From: Helicostylum pulchrum
Lineage: Eukaryota; Mucoromycota; Mucoromycetes; Mucorales; Mucoraceae
Reading direction: 5' to 3'
NCBI GenBank assembly: GCA_025677825.1
Contig: JAIXMO010000049.1
Coordinates: forward strand, 124,001 to 188,000
DNA: 64,000 nucleotides
Shown: positions 60,653 through 64,000 of the stretch, piece after piece
Layout of the letters: every line of letters starts with the position of its first letter
How positions within the stretch are numbered: position 1 is the first letter of the stretch
Notes under the pieces: model-generated
The model's input: only the letters and a program-made list of their open reading frames with translations
What the model was told of the DNA's origin: nothing
The model's database searches: none
Made by a program: the position numbers and the translations under genes

Positions 60653-61510
60653 ATGTTGGTTAAAAGTATTTCTTTAATTTTACTAGTTGTTGCTGCTTCT
60701 TCTTCTACATTAGCATGTGAGATGGACTGTCGTCGAGGTGTTTCTAAGAACTTTGCACACTTTTACGCTCCAGTTATTCAAGACAGTGTGGGCAACTTGC
60801 ACTCTCAATTATCAAAGGCCGTTGCCAAGGTTACAGTTCCCTCTGTTATCACTGACCAAATTGACAAGACCGAGTTACTAGATGATATTGAAGAATCCAT
60901 AGATACCAGTTTAAATAAATTTGTTGCTATGGCAACCTCAGAATCCAAGTTGGCTGAAGGGTTTTATCAAGTAACATTTAATGAAGAACTTCCTTATAAA
61001 GGTGACTGTAATAACCCAAGAAGATTAACAAGAAAGATGCCACCACCTAATGAATCTTGGACTATGGATGAATGTAAGTTCGTAATTAAAAAAAAATTAG
61101 GGATAAATTAATTAATAACTATAATTATTCAAGGTCGTAAAATGGATTATCGTTGTGGTAACCCACCTTCTATTTGCTACTTTTTAGAAGATGTCAAGGC
61201 ACGTTGTATAGGTCGTATGCGTCGTCAATTAACAGAATACGCATCTTTTGATAATGGTGCTCTTGTTAAGAGTCTTGTGCGAGATACTAGAAAATCCATT
61301 TATAGTACATTTGGTAACAATGGTGTAGGAAAATTAAGTGAAAATAACCAAGTTGAACTTTACATTGCAAAGCTTGTTAGTGCAACTATTCGTTCATTAG
61401 ATATCTGGGTGTCAGAGGATGTTACTCAATTATGTGATAAGCCTTCTCAAAAGGAATTATGTAATAGCTGGGACCAACAAATTAAGCTTGAAATCCTCAA
61501 GTGGCCTTAG
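60653..61510 (+). CDS. Secreted Cys-containing protein, unknown function
   Basis: Two exons, 60653-61073 and 61134-61510 (265 residues). The signal peptide is MLVKSISLILLVVAASSSTLA. The mature part has nine or more cysteines in a scattered pattern (CEMDCRRGVSKNFAHFYAP, CNNPRR, DECRKMDYRCGNPPSICYF, ARCIG, LCDKPSQKELC), which suggests disulfide bonding, and no membrane anchor. I do not recognise the family. It is probably secreted or periplasmic. It ends 49 bp from the convergent COQ11 gene. Confidence 0.75.
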
Positions 61511-61559
61511 ACATAATAATAACAATAATAATAATAATAATAAATCTCTTTTTTATTGG

Positions 61560-62381
61560 TTACAACAACTTCTTTTCCCATATTTTAGCTAGTAATTTTA
61601 TTTGCTCAATCTCACAAATCCCTTCAGTGTTATTATCATCCAATATTTCCAACACAGCTCTCGATATTTCTGTATCTGATAACGGTCTGTCTGTAAAATA
61701 TTTCGCGCTAGTGGGAATATATGATGTGAGAGGTTTTAAAATAGCGGAACCGATAATTAATCCCAACGCCAATGGAAGCATTAACTGACGACGATGATAC
61801 GAATAAATAAGGCCTGATTTTTTTTAAAAAGACGTTAATTAAGTTTGATATGTAATTGTATATTATTGTTCAAAAGTAGTACCTGGTCGTAAAACTACTA
61901 GACGGATTTTTTCCTTGAATTCTTTATTTCCTAATAACAATTCCTCTGCTTCGCGTTTACTTTGAATATATCTTTCATTTAATAAATATCTTGGTGGTGC
62001 ATTTCCAGCTGAAAAGTAAACCAAGCATCGTCGGTGAATCCCATCATATTTAGACGCCATAATATTCGCTACATTGACTACCGTATCACGATTCATTCTC
62101 TCATACGTACCATTGCTACCATATTTACTTTGTTCAATTAATGTACCAACTGTATGAACCACGTTGGGATTAGAATCGAATGATTTTCGGAGTGTGTTGG
62201 GTTCCAGCGCATCCGCTTGAACGTAACTTACTCCTGGTACAGATTTGTATCGACCAGCAGTACGTGAAATAGCATATATATGGTTGTTATGGTAACTAGA
62301 TAATTGTTGATTCTTTTGTGATTCTCTGATAATCGACGATCCCACCAATCCAGTACCTCCAATAATTATCAAACTTGACAT
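61560..62381 (-). CDS. COQ11: Coq11-like NAD(P)-binding protein of ubiquinone synthesis
   Basis: Minus-strand exons 62381-61883 and 61813-61560 (250 residues). The N terminus has an atypical SDR Rossmann motif (IIIGGTGLVGSSIIRES). Later come VVHTVGTLIEQSKYG, YFSAGNAPPRYLLNERYIQ, SKREAEELLL and LVVLRPGLIYSYHRRQ, with a hydrophobic stretch LPLALGLIIGSAI. This is the NDUFA9/Coq11 (YLR290C) group of atypical SDRs in the inner mitochondrial membrane. Family knowledge: yeast Coq11 belongs to the CoQ synthome. It shares a 192-bp intergenic region with the SAM carrier gene. Confidence 0.75.
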
Positions 62382-62573
62382 TTTTTTTTAAAAGGAAAAA
62401 GAGAAAAAGCTAACAATAATAAATAAAAAAAAAAGAGGGAAATATGTCTCATGACGTACAAGACAACATTATCAATTTTTGGCGGTTATTTAATTACGAA
62501 AAAAAGATTGACAAGCAACGCAAGGGGTGGGGGTTCTTTTTTTTTTGTTATTATTACCATTAAGTTTTTACTA
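62382..62573. promoter_or_regulatory. Bidirectional promoter region, COQ11 and SAM carrier
   Basis: 192 bp between divergent start codons. No specific regulatory site is recognised, but both promoters must lie here. Confidence 0.5.
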
Positions 62574-63557
62574 ATGAGTAACAGTAATCAACAAGGCAAC
62601 TTGAAGCAGTTTTTACTTGCTGGTGCTTGTGCTGGTACAGCTGTCGATACTGCCCTCTTTCCCTTAGGTAAAAAAAAAAAAAAAAAAAAAACGTTTTTTT
62701 TTGTACCTTTTTTTTTAATAACATGTTCTTACAGACACAATCAAGACAAGATTGCAATCACAACATGGTTTTTTAGCCTCAGGTGGATTCCGTGGTATTT
62801 ATTCTGGTTTATTAACTGCTGTAATTGGAAGTGCACCCGGTGGTAAAAAAAAGAAAAAAAAAAAAAAAAATGACACACAAAAAAGCTTAAAAATTTCGAC
62901 GCATTTTTAGCATCATTATTTTTCGTTACTTATGAAGCAACAAAACGAGTACTTGGAGCGACAGTAGATCAAGGACAATACACACCGTTTATTCATATGG
63001 TAGCTGCCTCATGTGGTGAAACTGTGGCATGTACAGTTCGAGTACCCACGGAAGTGATCAAACAACGTATGCAAACTAAACAATTCACAAAGACATCAGC
63101 AGCAGTGTCTCATGTATTGCGTACTGAAGGTATCTTGGGTATGTATCGAGGATTTTTATCTACAGTTGCTCGTGAGATTCCATTCACCTGTATCCAATTT
63201 CCTTTATACGAATACTTTAAGCGTACATATGCTACAATGAAGGGACGTCCTACTGAACCTATCGAAGCTGCATTTATGGGTTCATTTGCAGGTGCTGTCG
63301 CTGCTGCTACTACAACTCCATTAGACGTCTGTAAAACTAGAATCATGTTGTCCAGTAAAAACCAAAATACCAAGCACTACGATGGTATTATTTCTACCAT
63401 GAAACGTATCGCTGCTGAAGAAGGTCCTAGAGCTTTATTCTCTGGTATTGGTCCTCGTGTTATGTGGATTTCTATTGGTGGTAGTATCTTTTTAGGTGTA
63501 TATGAAAAGGCCGTAAAAACTTTTGTACAGCTCCGTGTTTTAGATGAACGTTTCTAG
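62574..63557 (+). CDS. PET8: Mitochondrial S-adenosylmethionine carrier
   Basis: Three exons, 62574-62667, 62735-62842 and 62911-63557 (282 residues). Three mitochondrial-carrier repeats each carry the P-x-[DE]-x-x-[KR] signature: [22 protein letters not shown] and [11 protein letters not shown]. The [20 protein letters not shown] start and the [17 protein letters not shown] segment are characteristic of the SAM carriers (Pet8/SLC25A26). Role: exchange of cytosolic SAM for matrix S-adenosylhomocysteine, supplying methyl groups for ubiquinone, lipoate-related and RNA methylations. The second exon ends GTG|GTAAAA, chosen so that [12 protein letters not shown] stays in frame. Confidence 0.93.
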
Positions 63558-63647
63558 TAGACGTCACAAAGCAACATATTTGTATTAAAAAAAACTTTTT
63601 GTATTATTCCCCTCTCTCTCTCTTTTTCTCTTGTAATAAAAATTATC

Positions 63648-64000
63648 ATGAACAATAATCAACTGACAACGAATATTATCAATTACATTGAATTATTAAA
63701 TCTGTCCAAAACTCCCTGTGTAGCAGTTTGGAGACCATTCTTTATAACTAAATGTATTGACTGGTGTCTATCAATTGAAACTGAATTATCTGTATTGAGT
63801 TCAGAAGAATGCTTACAAGTGTGTCAACAAGTAGAAGAAAGTTGTAAGCGACCTGCTCCATCCATATCACAACTGTTGGACGCTTTACACTTCTTTTTCT
63901 ATAATCTACTTAAAAACCAGTTTCTCAGCAATAGTTTATATATGCACATAATCAAGAACTACCGTTTCTTGACCATACCCGATAAAGATATCTTGATAAA
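63648..64000 (+). CDS. Unknown protein, 3' end beyond the window
   Basis: Open from ATG 63648 to the window end without a stop (117 codons). The reading starts MNNNQLTTNIINYIELLN and continues with VAVWRPFFITKCIDWCLSIE, LSSEECLQVCQQVEESCKR and ISQLLDALHFFFYNLLKNQF. Codon use and helical, Cys/Trp-containing pattern look like a real gene. The family is not recognised. A CT-rich leader (63610-63630) precedes the ATG. Confidence 0.6.
   Translation, partial: MNNNQLTTNIINYIELLNLSKTPCVAVWRPFFITKCIDWCLSIETELSVLSSEECLQVCQQVEESCKRPAPSISQLLDALHFFFYNLLKNQFLSNSLYMHIIKNYRFLTIPDKDILI

Overview
The window is nuclear DNA of a filamentous fungus, most likely a member of the Mucoromycota (Mucorales-like). It is strongly AT-rich. 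Almost every gene is split by short introns (about 50-80 nt, GTAAGT-type donors, TAG/CAG acceptors, occasional TACTAAG/CTAAC branch sites). The proteins carry long Gln, Asn, Ser and Pro runs. Intron-bearing Fanzor (eukaryotic TnpB-like) genes point the same way. No rRNA, tRNA or CRISPR array was recognised. Exon joins were worked out by hand from frame continuity and GT/AG signals; no alignment was run.

Layout. 0-4 kb: the 3' end of mitofusin FZO1 meets MDM33 tail to tail with 9 nt between the stop codons, followed by a rhodanese gene. 4-11 kb: a 13-exon formin and a Rab GTPase. 11-12.2 kb: a secreted double-psi beta-barrel protein with a Thr/Lys repeat tail. 12.4-18 kb is accessory: a 465-bp inverted-repeat element, a Ndc10/Crypton-like relic, a partial duplication and a large four-exon Fanzor gene with two in-frame stops. 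18.5-22.4 kb: a small membrane protein and a DH-BAR-SH3 Rho exchange factor. 23.1-23.9 kb: a Fanzor relic. 24.6-26.1 kb: a CENP-N/Chl4-like kinetochore gene. 26.3-30.0 kb: a 3.7-kb element with inverted ends starting CTACACACC that holds a near-complete but frameshifted Fanzor gene. 30-43 kb: housekeeping genes EFM4, a 4E-T-like translational repressor, HEM14, a MADS-box factor, URI and RIC8. 43.4-51.3 kb: a coiled-coil protein, a COPI-associated membrane protein and a UBX5/UBXN7 protein. 51.9-52.8 kb: a fourth, internally deleted TnpB/Fanzor-like element with degenerate inverted ends. 52.9-64 kb: mitochondrial MetAP1, SLM1 (BAR-PH), an SDR oxidoreductase, VTS1/Smaug, a secreted Cys-rich protein, COQ11, the mitochondrial SAM carrier and a 3'-truncated unknown gene.

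How genes relate. Fungal genes are not operonic, but several neighbours share a process: FZO1 and MDM33 (mitochondrial shape), COQ11 and the SAM carrier (a divergent pair tied to mitochondrial methyl-group supply and ubiquinone), and formin, Rho-GEF and SLM1 (actin and polarity). The most unusual content is the cluster of four independent Fanzor/TnpB-like loci in 64 kb. None looks intact, but two are flanked by recognisable inverted terminal repeats and three show the Fanzor hallmark in which the usual RuvC-II glutamate is absent and a Glu further downstream precedes the zinc ribbon.
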